Assembly: GCA_963513935.1 (NCBI GenBank)
Contig: OY740772.1
Coordinates: 17,082,098 to 17,146,097, forward strand
Reading direction: 5' to 3'
Length of the DNA stretch: 64,000 nucleotides
DNA from: Aphrophora alni
Taxonomy: Eukaryota; Arthropoda; Insecta; Hemiptera; Aphrophoridae
Below are positions 33,630 through 45,915 of the stretch, in pieces (within the stretch, counting starts at the first letter, position 1; each line of letters begins with the position of its first letter). The position numbers and the translations under genes are program-made. The notes beneath the pieces are model-generated. The model worked only from the letters and a program-made list of their open reading frames with translations. It did no database searches and was not told where the DNA came from.

Positions 33630-34168
33630 TTGAGGTAGCAACCATAAAAAACAAACCTAAATTACGTGTATCTCAAAATCGTTTCAAACATTTTTGGTAA
33701 AATTTTTCTCAAGTGTAGCCAATAAGGTCTCGCACAAAAGGTATTGGTTGTCATCTCTTCAAAAATTACGGTACGTGAGTTAATGTCAAAAAAAAAAAAA
33801 AAAAAAAAACATGAATGAAACTGTTATAAAATACGTTATTTCTCAAAATCCACTCAATCAATTTCATTAAAATTTTAGTGAAAATTGAAGATTAACAACT
33901 CCCTTAAATTAAATTGTATTACGGTTGAGAAATTATTGACAAGAAACCTAAATAAATCTCGACTGCCGTTAATTAACATATTTTTTTTATTAATCAGAAA
34001 TTTTAAACTCCGTATAAGAGAAGCACCTTTAAGCCATTTTATTTATTTTAAAGTCTGCGTCTATCGTTCATTTTTTTTATTGACAACTACCGAACTGACA
34101 TATTTATTGGTTAATTTTTTTTTTTAGTTTTGGGAATGTGTGAGTGAGAAAGTTTGCGACATTTCTGT
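33630..34168 (+). repeat. Dispersed repeat D, plus copy with terminus
   Basis: 'atctcaaaatcgtttcaaac', 'tttttctcaagtgtagcc', 'tatcaa'-type interior, an A run at 33786-33809, 'ctcaatcaatttcattaaaa' and the end 'tgagtgagaaagtttgcgac'. The 80-codon open frame inside (33885-34127) is repeat sequence. Confidence 0.6.
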
Positions 34169-35090
34169 CGTTGAGATTCTACCAACATTTCATACTTGCA
34201 AGGGTGAATAGACTATAAAACCAGCAGTATTGGTGTCTACAGCATGTAAATCATTCCTGTGTTAGACCAGTATCAGATTAAAATTGCATCGTGATATGCT
34301 TTCAGTTGTAAATTTTAAAAGTCATGAGATAATATCAATCTATAAATAAAATATACGATGACTTCAAAGTATAAGCTTCAATGCCGATTTTATAGTTATG
34401 TTTATCTGTTGATTATGTTTTGGATTTTATACAAATTATAACAGTTCTAAAGACTTATTTAAACAGCTGTTATCGTAAACACATACACTATTCTGTCATT
34501 GTTACTTTGTTTATAATACTTCTTTGATGGACCCATTTTACGTTCAGAATGCAGTACGGAGCAATGAATTTCAAATGAGTTTGAGAGATATTAAACTGAG
34601 CTGTCATGAGGGTTGTGTCCAGCGTCCTGATGCAGGCGTTACGTTTTAAAATCTTTTAAAATTTGTTTCTAAAATGATTGTAATGATTTACTAATAAAAA
34701 AATAATACACACACTCAAAACATGTCTCGAAATCGGAGTCCTTTTATATTGTAATGTTTTGAAAGAAAGTTATTAATTACATTTTTAAATTTTAACATCA
34801 TATTATCAAACTAAGAATAACGTATAAACATCCCTCAACAATAAAACAACCTTTATTTGATAATAATAACAACAAAATTGATGGAAAATATGAAATTCCT
34901 AGAAAATATTAAAAATAGCAACACCTTGAAACAGTTTTGTAGTAGAGTTTATAATAATATAATTACACATAAATGGGAAATACGAAATACAGGGCTAACG
35001 TCAAAAGTGCAGAGGAATTGAAGTTAAAAAATAAATAAAAAAATAGGAGCAGTAATAGAAGCCCAATGATGGAATGTAACAGAAGCAGAT
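34169..35090. other. No recognised gene
   Basis: AT-rich sequence with no supported feature. An 'aacagctgttatc' box lies near 34463. Confidence 0.4.
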
Positions 35091-35094
35091 ACTC

Positions 35095-36000
35095 TTCTAA
35101 GTCGAAGGTTTTTAAGCAATCTAGCGCCAACATATTAATTTTTCCGTCAAATAAACATAGACATTCGTAATCAGAATAACTTCTAGTTTTATTTGTTACT
35201 CTACACATAATATTTACAAAAAGTAAACAATGTTTAACTGGATAGTTTTTCCCCTTAACTACCCAGAGCTTATTTTTTTACAGCTATATTTTTTTGGGAC
35301 AGTGCAAAGTTTGAAATATGCAGGACTATCGGCTTGTCTGTGTAGACAGGTTGCGACTTACAGACAGACACGCGCGTGAAATTATAAGGGTCCTAAGGAC
35401 CCTAATAAAAAGAAATCAATGAACATACAATCCATCTTTTAATGGCTATTGAATTGTTTGTTTCACATCTCACAGAAACTGCTTTTAAAACTTATACGCT
35501 ACGCATTTCTCATTGTGTGGTTAAATTAAGTTGTAGTCGTCATGCAAAAAACTATAATATATGACTGCGCACTGCAATTTAATTTAAAATCTAAATATGT
35601 ATTTTTCAGATTGGAGATCACACTGTGTTCAATTTAGAAGGGGTGTTATCTGACATTTTAAATTTAGCCTAACGCCAACATATTTTTTGTCAAATAAACA
35701 TACATATTCGTAAGCAGAATAACTTCTAGTTGTGTTTGATACCCCACAAATAATATTTTAAAAAAACAATCCGATAGTTTTTCTCCTTTAACTACCCCAA
35801 GGTCATTTTTTGTTACCTCTATATTTAACCTATATTTGGGACAATACAAAGACTGTAAATTCAAAGTTTGAAAAACACAGGATTTATCGTCTTGTCTGTG
35901 TAGACTGTTTGCAATTTATAGATAGACAGACAGACACGCGCTGTAAATAATAAAAGTCCTTGGTTTTACCTGTGGACCCTAAAAAATTATAAAACATGTT
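35095..36000 (+). repeat. W repeat, about 547-bp unit, 1.6 tandem copies
   Basis: 'agcgccaacatattaatttt' near 35122 recurs as 'aacgccaacatattttttgt' near 35667, and 'cacgcgcgtgaaattataag' near 35382 recurs in changed form near 35935. The period is about 547 bp, the same unit as at 8985-9600. Two loci of the same tandem unit suggest dispersal as dimers or local duplication after insertion. Confidence 0.75.
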
Positions 36001-36615
36001 AGTTTTGCTTTTGGAATTGGAAAGTGTTTTTTTGAACCTAACGATGGTTTATTTTCATGGCGGTACAACCTTTCATTTCTCGAACAAAGAAAGACCTTCA
36101 TGGTTTTACCCCTTTTTAAAAATGGTCCTTTTCAGATAATAGGGTGAAGGGTTGAATCACCAGTTGCTCCCCGATAAGAAATTTAACATTTCATAATATT
36201 TACTCATTAATTGCATATTTAACAACCCAGATTCCCATCACACCGAAACCCCCTACTTTGAAACCATTCAACAAGAATCCGACAAATTCCTTTGTATAAC
36301 TATAGGTATTCTATGCCATTCCAAAACACTATTAATTTGTTGGGAAATATCGTGATGGCTAGAAGATAGCATGATCCTTGTTATCAGCTGTTTTGCAACT
36401 AAAGTATACACTTAATATGTGCAACTCGCTACACATAAAATCTGATTGTTGTGTCACGATGTGAGAACATCATCGATGGTGAGTTCTACCGGTGGATATC
36501 AAGACTGTACGGCGGCTTGTGGGGTAATAAATTAGGCGAAGGACTTGTTTCAATCATTCCTAATATCGAGGAGCCTATATAGTTTCCCTCCTGTAAACAT
36601 TTTCTAACCTCCTCG
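36001..36615. other. No recognised gene
   Basis: No supported feature. Confidence 0.35.
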
Positions 36616-36624
36616 TGTTGCATT

Positions 36625-37335
36625 AACATTGCACAACTTTCTAACTCACCAATTCCCAAAACCAACCAAAACTATTTATCAACAAACGTCAGTTCTGTAG
36701 TTGTCAAAATGAACATTGTTTTTGAAAAAAAAATTAAATAAGGCCTCAACTTGTTTCGCTTATGTCACTAATGCATCTTCAGTTTAAATCGTTTTTCATT
36801 AAAATTGAGCTCTTAAAATCAACGATCAAAGTTCATTTTTGTTTTCGCCAATTCTTTCTTAAATCTTCCGATTAAGCACACGTTGTCATTAATCTTCACA
36901 TTTCACTAAAATTTGAACGAAATCGATAGAGGCAATTTTGAGAAATTAAGTATTTTATAATTCAGGGAGAGATTTTGGGTTTTTGCCGTTAACTCAACGA
37001 ACCAGCATTTTTTGGAAATATTGCAACCAATACGTTTTATCTGGGTCTTTACGGGCTACACCTGTAGAGACGATTTTAAGAAAATAGCAATTTTGTTATT
37101 GTTCATAGCTGCAGCCCCAAATTAGAGTTGTCAAAAAAAAAAAAAATACAAAATTTCGGATATACGCCAAAATATGTCCACGTACCGAATTTCATTAAAA
37201 TCCGTCCACTTTTTTGGATTATATAACGCTACAAAGTCATCATTCCAAAAAACAATTTTTTTAACTCGGACCTGAAGCGGACATATCCGTAAAAACCTAG
37301 ACTTAAATTTTTTGCCCCATCACATAACTTTCTCT
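36625..37335 (-). repeat. Dispersed repeat D, long minus copy
   Basis: Begins on this strand with the inverted terminus 'attgcacaactttctaactc' and 'accaattcccaaaaccaac', then 'cttcacatttcactaaaatt', 'gaacgaaatcgatagaggca', 'caaccaatacgttttatctg' and 'catatccgtaaaaacctaga'. It is about 700 bp and probably near full length. Confidence 0.6.
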
Positions 37336-37365
37336 ATACTACGTAGATTTCAAAAAATAAAAATA

Positions 37366-37473
<108 letters not shown>

Positions 37474-37723
37474 TAATACTCTCAGAAACCTCTGTCTTCA
37501 GTGGTTGTGGCTATTAGAAGTTCTGCGTGGCTGCTTTCCGGCTTAGTGTCAAAATAAGAAAGAAACAGAGCGTCAAAAGTAAACTATCTTTTAGAAAACC
37601 TGTCGTCATAAAATATGTGATTTGTTTATTTAAGGTCTGAAATAAATATAAAATCAAGTAGAGCAAATCTTTACTGAAAAAGACTAGATAGGCAGTCGAT
37701 ACTTCATACTTTGTCATACAGGG

Positions 37724-38425
37724 TGTCCAGAAAAATTATTTTCGGATTATATACTTGAAAACGAACAAAAAAAGTCAAATAACATAAGGTCGAATTCCGC
37801 TTCATTATCCGTCTAGTTGTCATTTTATTTTTGTATGAAAAACCAATATGACTCCAGAAATAGATAAAATATCGAGTCCAGATTTGGTATAAATATTTTG
37901 TATGTTATGTTTTACAAGTTTACCAAATACAAAGACTTTATTTTGATATTTTTAAAATGACGGCCATTTAAATTTTTTTGAAGTTAACGGTTTTGAAGAT
38001 ATTCTACTTAAAAATTTGTTCTATCGATAACTCAGTTATTCTTCAGCCTACAGAACAAATTTTACCTTTTACTACAGCTCTAGTTTAAATTTCACTTGTA
38101 TTTGACTTTGAAAAATAAGAAAAATTGTCTTAAATGCCCGTAGCTCGTAAACGGTAGATAATTTAGAAACATACCCAAGAGTAAAACAAATCTTAAAGTA
38201 ATAAGTTTTTATTTCAAAAATTGCCATAAAAAATAGTATTTTATAAAGAAAATTTAACGCTAACCCGGTTGGAAAAATGGCGTGTGATACGAAAAATTTG
38301 GTAATATCTCTAGTTTTAACTAAAAAAATCCGGGTTTACTTTTTAAAGTTTTTATTTTTTAAATCTTGTATTTATCGAATAGAAAGAGCAGTAACACCAG
38401 TTTCAATCACACTGTATATACGTTG
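37724..38425 (+). repeat. Repeat V, long plus copy
   Basis: Starts 'gggtgtccagaaaaattatt', then 'gaattccgcttcattatccg', 'gactccagaaatagataaaa', 'aaaatgacggccatttaaat' and 'tctatcgataactcagttat'. The head matches 15692-15830. The end near 38.4 kb is not sharply defined. Confidence 0.5.
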
Positions 38426-39055
38426 AGAATATATCGGTCCTCATTTATTAAACTCTCTATACAGTGCTTAATTTCAGCCATAACTAATCGTTAAGTTTAC
38501 TCGTATGGGTAGGATCAATGGACACTTCATCGTATAGAATGTAACTGTTTCCACGAAGAAAATCGGAATAACCTTTTTTACAAATATTTTTCAAATACAA
38601 ATAAAAAAATTAGTACTTCAAAATAGATAGTGAAAAAGTGAAAAATTACATACCAACTTAAAATAAATAACATAAAATGTTAAAACACAACTAAAATGGA
38701 GGAAAAAATAAACAAACTAAACTAAAATTGTGAAAAAAAAAACATGGACTGTTTTCAAGCAACCTCCCGTTATAAACAAATCTATCAGCAAATGTCATAA
38801 ACCGAACAAAAATGAAGCTGGCTATAAACACCATTAAACTATATTTTTATACCATTAATAATTATCTAACAAAAACAAAAATCCATTTATGCAAAGAGTA
38901 GAGATAACTGTACCATAATAACCACAAATAATATAAAAAAAAGTAAATAAAATTAGCTTAAACAGACAATTAAAAGTACTATACATTCACACACAAATAC
39001 GAATTTTATTTTTGGAAAACAGCGGGAAGTACTAAGTTACGCGTTACCCTAAGTG
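38426..39055. other. No recognised gene
   Basis: Very AT-rich and A-rich, without supported features. Confidence 0.4.
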
Positions 39056-39059
39056 GTAA

Positions 39060-39295
39060 GTGAGTACCGGCTTGGCGATCCCGAGGGGATCTCACTGGAT
39101 CTACAGCTTTTAACATGTAGTCTTAGGTTGGATCACTAATTATTAATTCTCTCTTAACCAATTTGTTCTTTTCTGACCCTGACGTTATTAGAACATCCGA
39201 AGGCTAGGAATCTTTATTTTATGTTCTTTTATTTTTTTGTAAGGCGATGATGACCCATATATTTTATCCTTTCAAACAACAACATAAAATAGACG
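39060..39295 (-). repeat. Dispersed repeat S, minus copy
   Basis: 'ggcgatcccgaggggatctc', 'ggatctacagcttttaacat', 'ttctctcttaaccaatttgt', 'tctgaccctgacgttattag' and 'ccgaaggctaggaatcttta' make this one of the better preserved S copies. Confidence 0.65.
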
Positions 39296-40335
39296 TGTTG
39301 TATCTTCCAAACATTGCAAAAAATGAAAAAACAATTTGCAAAATATTTTAGAATTTTTACATTGTTTAATATAATCAAAAACAGTATTGAATAATTTGGG
39401 AAATTAGTTACCTATTTAACGTAGAACTACTCAATTGGTTGAAGCCTGTTAAATAACTTAAACCATTTAAAATAACATGTTACTAATCCGGTTAATAAAT
39501 ACATTACTATTGGAAGGAAGTAGGAAGCATCTAGAATAACCAAGTACTTGGATGAATGCCGGCAGCATAGCATTAACCCTGTATCCTGCATTATAGACAG
39601 GTTCACGATCTAGGTAAAAGTCAAGTTAAAGGTCTAGGCCTAACGACTTCTCTTGTATACTAATACCTGACTTTCTTACTCTAGCAAGTTTATATATAAC
39701 AAGTGTATATATGAAAGAGCTCATGTCATTAATTTGGTCAATGTAATTAAAACCGAATCCCCAACCGTATGCAAATTGATTATTTATGGAAGGACTCCTG
39801 TGTCGCTATCCAATTATTGGAAGAAAGACAGTTGTAAATAACATTTAGTTATGAAAAGATAATATCGCGGACATAAGTAAACGTGTTGTGGCAACACTGC
39901 ATCTCTTTCCTATAAACAAATCAGAGGTGACAGCTAATCTATCCGGTGGTTTTCACTGTTCGTTATGATACATCTTTTTGAGTAAGTAACAATGAAAATT
40001 TTCTTGTTTATACATTTATTTGTTTATTGTGTAAGACAAAACAAGAACTACGCCATGATCCGATTTTTATTGCCCTAGTAGATACAGAAAAGTGTAAAAA
40101 AGTTGTTTACAGACTCAATCAAATCACTCGTACCTTCGCCGTAACAAGGATTTCGGTTTTGTAAAACGAAATTGAAAATCATGACCGTTATTATACTGTG
40201 AAAGAAGTAGTAGAAATGTTTGTCACTTCCTCAAATAAAGGTAAATTTACAATTAATTTAATTGAGCAGTATGACTTCGTGGATTTTCAAGTATAGTGGG
40301 CAACATTCTTTAGAAGATTACTGCTTCAGAAGAGA
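39296..40335. other. No recognised gene
   Basis: No supported gene or repeat boundary. It contains a 'ggtctaggcctaacg' segment near 39631. Confidence 0.35.
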
Positions 40336-40591
40336 GTACAAGCATAGAAGAAGGAATTAGAATAAGAAAGTCACAGCCCATGTTAAACAGCGTGATACAA
40401 AATATCCTTAGTTTGGATACTGGACAACAGAAAGCGCTAGTAGCATCGAGACAAAACTGCTTGGCTACTGTATCACAAGTACCGATGCTACTAGCGCTTT
40501 CTGTTGTCCAGTAACCAAACTAAGGATATGTTGTATCACACTAGAGCCTATACTTGTGACTTTCTTATTCTAATTCCTTCTTCTATGGTAC
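40336..40591. repeat. 256-bp near-perfect hairpin
   Basis: The left arm (40336 to about 40450) and the right arm (about 40485-40591) are complementary over about 105 bp, for example 'gaagaaggaattagaataag' against 'cttattctaattccttcttc' and 'gacaacagaaagcgctagta' against 'tactagcgctttctgttgtc'. The loop is about 34 bases. A few small indels break the pairing. No terminal motif or target duplication is evident. Transcribed, it would form a long hairpin RNA. Confidence 0.9.
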
Positions 40592-40647
40592 AAGTCAAAA
40601 AGATGTCAGAGGGACTATTTTACTCAATCTAAATATTACGAGTTTAT

Positions 40648-40866
40648 TTGTTAAGACTCGAAAAGTTGGAAGATTATTGTATGTTAATTAATCTCAGGAT
40701 TCCAACAGAAATGCTTCTTAATGAACTAGAAGTAGAATTTTGTTTCCCAACATTAAAAACCTGTAATGACTCAAGAAGACCAATACATGAGGCTAAACTA
40801 AAATACAAAAAAAGGAATACATCCCTCAAGAATAACCTACTGCAGTGGCCTTGTATAACAAAGTAA
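40648..40866 (+). other. Unrecognised 72-codon open frame beside the hairpin
   Basis: It begins with an ATG and has an ordinary mixed amino-acid composition (leucine- and charge-rich start, no low complexity), unlike the AT-driven frames elsewhere. I recognise no family. It starts about 57 bases after the hairpin and might be part of the same duplicated or mobile unit. It may equally be chance, since an open frame of similar length overlaps on the other strand. Confidence 0.15.
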
Positions 40867-41381
40867 ATGAGTGGATGGTTGGACATTTGAAACTTTATGG
40901 TTTGATACTGGTTTTTAACACTGTTCCTAACAATTCTATTTACTCCAGTTTTACGTTAAAAAGTGTACAGAGATTACAACTGTATATTAACACTGTAATA
41001 TAAGTTACAATATTAATAACTTAATAATACAAAATAATTATTCAAAAATAACGTGTCTTTCTTAATGAAAAGTGATGTCAATAGTTTGTTAATGGAAAGG
41101 CTCATGTTGGCAGTTTTCTAAGAGACCTAAACAAAATACACTTATTAAAAATATAATACATTTTTTTGTTTCACTTTAGGTGTATTAGTAAGTTTATTAA
41201 TTGCAATTCAGTTCTTGTGATGAATGTAAAATTAAAAAGTTTTTTATATATTTCCTATAACTTTAGTTTTCAGAAATAAACGATTCTCATTTTAAAATAC
41301 TATTAAACGACCAATTCTTGTATTATTGATACAGTTTATTTGAAGATTTACCATAATCTGTTTTTATTAAAACTATTACAA

Positions 41382-41460
41382 GACTTTCGGAAGTACGAAT
41401 CAACTGCCATTATCAAGTGATAATTTGAAAAAAGAAAAAAAAAAAAAAAAAAAAAAAAAA
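41382..41460 (-). other. F3-type arm with adjoining A run
   Basis: On the minus strand: 'cacttgataatggcagttga' then 'ttcgtacttccgaaagtc', an arm of foldback family F3, directly preceded by a 26-base T run (41435-41460 A on the plus strand). A solo arm next to a homopolymer could mark a retrotransposed end. Confidence 0.45.
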
Positions 41461-41639
41461 CCCAACGTTGTCTATGAACCAAGAACCATGTTGGAGACAA
41501 AAAATAAAGCTAGTAATGTATGAAAGGAACCAAGGGGTGAAATAAGTCCTGAGCACACAAAATAACTCTAAAACCATATACCAAGTTAAACCGAGAACCT
41601 GATTAACTAAAAAATAGGAGTAGTATGCCAACATCGTGG

Positions 41640-41850
41640 TTATCTAATTTTATCGGGGTGAATATCGTCTTTTTCTCCTCTCTCAAAAGTTTGAAGCATG
41701 ACCTTGTGATCACTTCTTGTGGAGATTTAACCGAAACAAATTCTGCTTTATTTTTAGAAAAACTCTGATTTTAACGGATGTCTTAATGGCCTTATTTTAA
41801 TATTAGTTTGCCTGATTGGATTATCCGATTTTTACATGAATATTCAATTT
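41640..41850 (+). repeat. Two-copy repeat Z, copy 2
   Basis: 'ttctcctctctcaaaagttt', 'gaagcatgaccttgtgatca', 'cttcttgtggagatttaacc' and 'tgattggattatccg' correspond to 25520-25765. Confidence 0.45.
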
Positions 41851-43245
41851 TTTTATTATTTTTTGGTGTACTATCTTTGTCATTTCCTAATTGAATCTAA
41901 AACTTACGGATCAAATACGTTCGGCTATTTTTAATCCACTGCTTCTAAGAGCTTTATTTTTGTGTTCAATAATTCTCTTGTACTGTCCGTCACAATCACA
42001 TTTAATAATGTAAATACAATTTTTCGGAACCTGAATTTTAAGGTTTGATTTTGACGTGATTTCGCCCAACATTTTTTTTTTTTGATTTTCGATACGTAAT
42101 TTATATTTTTTAGCAACAATAAATTTTAATAAATGTTAATTAAGACAGTGTACACACAATGAAGTTCCTGCAAAGTTTGAGAAGGTAGCAATAGTCTGAA
42201 GGTCAGCTGGCACCTTGTGTTCACGATCAGGATCATGATCACGGTGAAAGTCGTGACAAAGGTTATGTTAGGTTAGGCATATTTCCTAACTACCATCTAA
42301 ACAGATGTTCAACGAAGTGTACACAAATCTTGTATGCAGATTGCTGATACGACACTTCTTAATAAAAAAACAACACATGGTAATATGTTTGTGAACTGAT
42401 ATTCATGTTTCACGCATATTTGTGATTAGAGACTTTAATGATCGGGTAGAAACAATGGCTAATGAGCGTCACACTTTCAACAATAAGGCATATGTTAGCT
42501 GCAGACGTTAACTAGATTTAGACTACTGTTCACAAGATAATTTACATGTAAAAAATAAATCAATATAAACAAAAAATACTGATCAAAATATATTGCAAAT
42601 ACAAGGACAAATTTGTCATATAATATATAATATATTCAAGAAACAAGGATACACTTTAGCTTGTAATACAAACTAAAAAAACACATAACTAAAAGCAATA
42701 AATATTTAGAATTAATTACAATATTTTATTTTTTAATTTTTTTATTTTATTATGTTGGACAATAATACATCAACTGGTAACTAGAGGCTTTCTTGAGACA
42801 ATTGTAAAAATAGTATATAAGACAAACAGACTGATTTTCTGATCTAATATTTAGAAACACATTTATGACATAAAATATGATAGCTTAAAATCTAAATATA
42901 CATATCATCTCGTAAATGAAGGACATAGATACACTGATTAATTAAAAAACTCAGAAAGATATTATGGTCATGTGGAAGGAATATTACTATATAAAAAAAC
43001 AATCAGGACAAATTAAAAAAATTAATATGAAAGTAATTCTAAACTCTCTAGCACGTAGACAAGAAGCATCAAGCAGCATGACATCTGGTGTTTGATTATG
43101 GAACCATCAAAGACAGTTGATTTATTTGGTCAGTTTTATCGTAAACTTCACAGAGGTAGGGCTACATTGCCTCCTCACTCACCTTGAATATATTGTTTTG
43201 TTGGTGCGTGTTATGTGTTCGTTTTGTATAATAAATGTGTTATAA
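41851..43245. other. No recognised gene
   Basis: AT-rich. A 'gttatgttaggttaggc' telomere-like scrap occurs near 42263. Nothing else is supported. Confidence 0.4.
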
Positions 43246-43251
43246 ATTTGT

Positions 43252-43275
43252 CTGATGATGGCATAATTCCGAAAT
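43252..43275 (+). other. CTGATGA-GAAA motif
   Basis: CTGATGA, a 12-base interval with 'gg' and 'cc' at its ends, then GAAATGCG. It fits the recurring motif class of foldback arms, but no opposite arm is visible nearby. Confidence 0.3.
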
Positions 43276-44095
43276 GCGTTTCTTAAAACAAAAGAAAATT
43301 GCTAACGGACTATTGTAAAGTATTTAACACAGGTATGTAATTTTAAACGTAATTTATAAATTATTTATTTATTTATAGTTTATTTCTTTATGTTTGGTTT
43401 GAATATTAATCATTTTTATCAAATTCGTCCACAGGTTTTGATGTTTTAACTTGTTTTCTGCCACAAATGTTAAAAAAAAACGTTTTATTTAAATGAGATG
43501 TTTTTAAAATGTTATAGTTAAGTTTTTTTTTTATGTGTGAATATTCTCTCCTATAAACAATGTTTTTTAATCATCGGAAACCATTCAAGTATTCTGATTC
43601 AAGTTTCGTTGAAATTTTGTGTCCCAACTAGTATTTCATCAACAATATCCTAATTTCCACTTTGTATGTTTTTTTACTTCACTAATCTTAACATTCTTTC
43701 ACTACAGCTTAGCTCGTTGATTTGGGTCATAAATATTCACATTATATCACAACTATTTCGTGAAAAACGTTTCCTAAAGTTTGATTTCTTTTACACTTTT
43801 ATTAAAAGTGTCACATAACTGCAGGCAAATTCAATTCAAAATCGTGAAATGAAGGAAAAAATTATCAACATTAAATTCCTAAATAGTTGTATGCAAAAGT
43901 ACTTACTTTTAAAGAAACCAGTGAATCACGATCTGTGATTAATTAACTTGTTTTGATTTTAAATAGGGTGGGAGGAAGGGGTAAACATTAGTTTTTTTAT
44001 AATTTTAATAAAATTTAATTTATTGAGAAACAAAAAAGACAAAATTTAAAGTTTATAAAATTACCATTTATTTCTATATTTGTATACTGTACAAT
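43276..44095. other. No recognised gene
   Basis: AT-rich, no supported feature. Confidence 0.4.
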
Positions 44096-44102
44096 AAAAC
44101 TC

Positions 44103-44510
44103 AACCAATTAATAGTATATTTCATCACTAGGACCAAAAGTGAAGCTTTTCGATACAAGCTCATATTTAACTTGTAACTTGGAAAATGAGCGAGGACCAA
44201 AAAGCTTCTTTTGGTCCAAGTGATGAACTATATTTTTCATTAAACTGCTAATAATATAAGAAAACAATTTCACAAAAAACTAAAATGTTATGAACTATTT
44301 ACATTCAAATCGATGGTAACAGTTGTTTTAACAGTTATTTACAATCGAGAGTATCAGTTGTTTTTATAGATGCTTTACAATCTTTAATTAATTCGTATGA
44401 ACAAAGTAACAGCTGATGACCACGACCTCAGCTGATTTTTTTTAGGTCCTAGGCGAAAAAGATCAACTTTAGCACCTCAATACTGTTTGTATGTATTGAA
44501 AACAGCTGTT
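44103..44510 (+). repeat. Two-copy repeat X with terminal hairpin, copy 2
   Basis: The inverted pair 'tcatcactaggaccaaaa' (near 44122) and 'ttttggtccaagtgatga' (near 44208) is followed by 'actaaaatgttatgaactat', 'ttacaatcgagagtatcag' and 'gtaacagctgatgaccacg', as in 15828-16255. It ends 430 bp before the first receptor exon. Confidence 0.65.
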
Positions 44511-44943
44511 TTTGAAGCAGTATCACGACAAAATATTTTTTTAATTTTGTCTTTTCCAACTCTTCATGAAAGTTAAAATTCGAAAGGACTAATTTTTATT
44601 TTACCCGAAAAATTGAGGTCTTACGTAAATCATCGTTTCTATGAAGTTGATATATATTTTTTTAAATTTCTTACATTTGATAATGATGCTCAATAAATTA
44701 AAAAGTGTAAACTCAACAAAAATATTTGTTTATAAAGCATTATATGGAAGAAGTTCATAGCACTTTTTATTTTTTAATATTATCAAAAATTTTATACCCC
44801 TTTCTACCCCTTTGAACACAAAAGTATCTAGTAACTTGTAGATTTCGTTAAAAGTATTTGTTCCTGCAAGAACGAAAAATATCCTGCTACTATTTTGTCC
44901 TTAATAAAATCGACTTTACGAACTACTTATTTTCGTGTTTCAG

Positions 44944-45185
44944 ATGATGGCGGACAGATGATGGTACTGCGGATGCTGGATGCGATGGCAGGAACCAATG
45001 TCTCCGTGGCGAGACTAGAACTGACCACGGAGTACTTCTTTATACCCAGCCCTGCAATCATCCCTACAACACCAGTACACCGTATCCCTGTACCTCTTCA
45101 ATCTGGCATCCTACGCAGGGACATGTGGGTGGCTCCTCTTCTAATATTCTCTTCTCTCACCATGATACTCATCGCTCTATTCGAG
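44944..45185 (+). CDS. Class C GPCR exon (juxtamembrane + TM1 start), boss-like
   Basis: Internal exon of a seven-helix receptor. It follows a pyrimidine-rich acceptor ending in 'gtttcag' and stops before the donor GTAAAC. It holds two bases completing a split codon and then 80 codons. The sequence reads GGQMMVLRMLDAMAG, an NVS glycosylation site, a proline-rich stretch (IPSPAIIPTTPVHRIPVPL) and then the first membrane helix from MWVAPLLIFSSL to the exon end. No cysteine occurs in the 60 residues before the helix, unlike metabotropic glutamate receptors, whose cysteine-rich domain lies there. That favours a bride-of-sevenless-type receptor, a cell-surface class C GPCR. The exon ends on a full codon (GAG), matching the start of 57729-58067. 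The upstream partner exon, needing a 1-base overhang, was not found. Family level is fairly sure, the boss assignment less so. Confidence 0.8.
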
Positions 45186-45236
45186 GTAAACTGTTTAAAG
45201 TTAAAGTTCTGTATATAGATTAAGGCTCGGTGTACA

Positions 45237-45312
45237 CTAGCTGTGAATAGACGCGCGGTAGACGCGCGGCATTACACACGACACGTTCTCGACCGCGCGG
45301 TTGTAACGACTC
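45237..45312 (+). other. GC-rich patch in the intron
   Basis: 'gacgcgcggtagacgcgcgg' near 45251 and an inverted 'gaccgcgcggt' near 45292 stand out against the AT-rich background. It lies about 60 bases past the donor site. It could be a small dispersed repeat or a protein-binding cluster. Confidence 0.4.
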
Positions 45313-45519
45313 GTCATTTGAAATGTTACCTGAACACTCTGGTGTGAGATGGATACCCTCTACTAATAACATAGCAATTTTCAAAAATATTTTATTTACC
45401 TATTGTGGTTAACCATTTTTAATCTTGTAAGGGGTAAGTTTGCTAATCGCAAAAAATAACAACCTTCGTTTTTTTACTTATTTTCACTTTGCATAGCCTC
45501 AGAAAACTAAAAAACTGAT

Positions 45520-45915
45520 TTTTGACATACTGTCCGTCCGTCTTTGTTATTTATAAACATGATAGTGACCATACAAATTAAGATAGGACGGTTAAAATTG
45601 GTACATGAGCGTATAATGTGAACATTTATAACTCTATTGAAATTCAAAAAATCAAATTGAAAATATCAAAATGGCCGGCATTTTAAAAATCATATTTCAT
45701 GTATTATTCAATTTATAACACACTAAATTACATACAAATTTGCAGATTTCAATTCTGCGTGTAGTGGTACCAACCCCACCGCTGTAGTATAAAAAGTAAG
45801 AGAAATTATTGTCAAAAATGTAATTTTGAATCACGATTACCTATGAAATATTAAGTTCGTATAGTTACAAGATAAACCAAGGTCACGACACTGACAAGAG
45901 CAAAGCGAGTGGTGA
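45520..45915 (+). repeat. Dispersed repeat M, plus copy
   Basis: 'acatactgtccgtccgtctt', 'aagataggacggttaaaatt', 'ctattgaaattcaaaaaatc', 'aaaatggccggcattttaaa', 'gcgtgtagtggtaccaaccc' and 'gagcaaagcgagtggtgac'. Confidence 0.65.

Noticed and set aside
40648..40886. Protein gene next to the hairpin
   Set aside because: A 72-codon plus frame and a 70-codon minus frame overlap almost completely, and neither shows a known motif or splice context.
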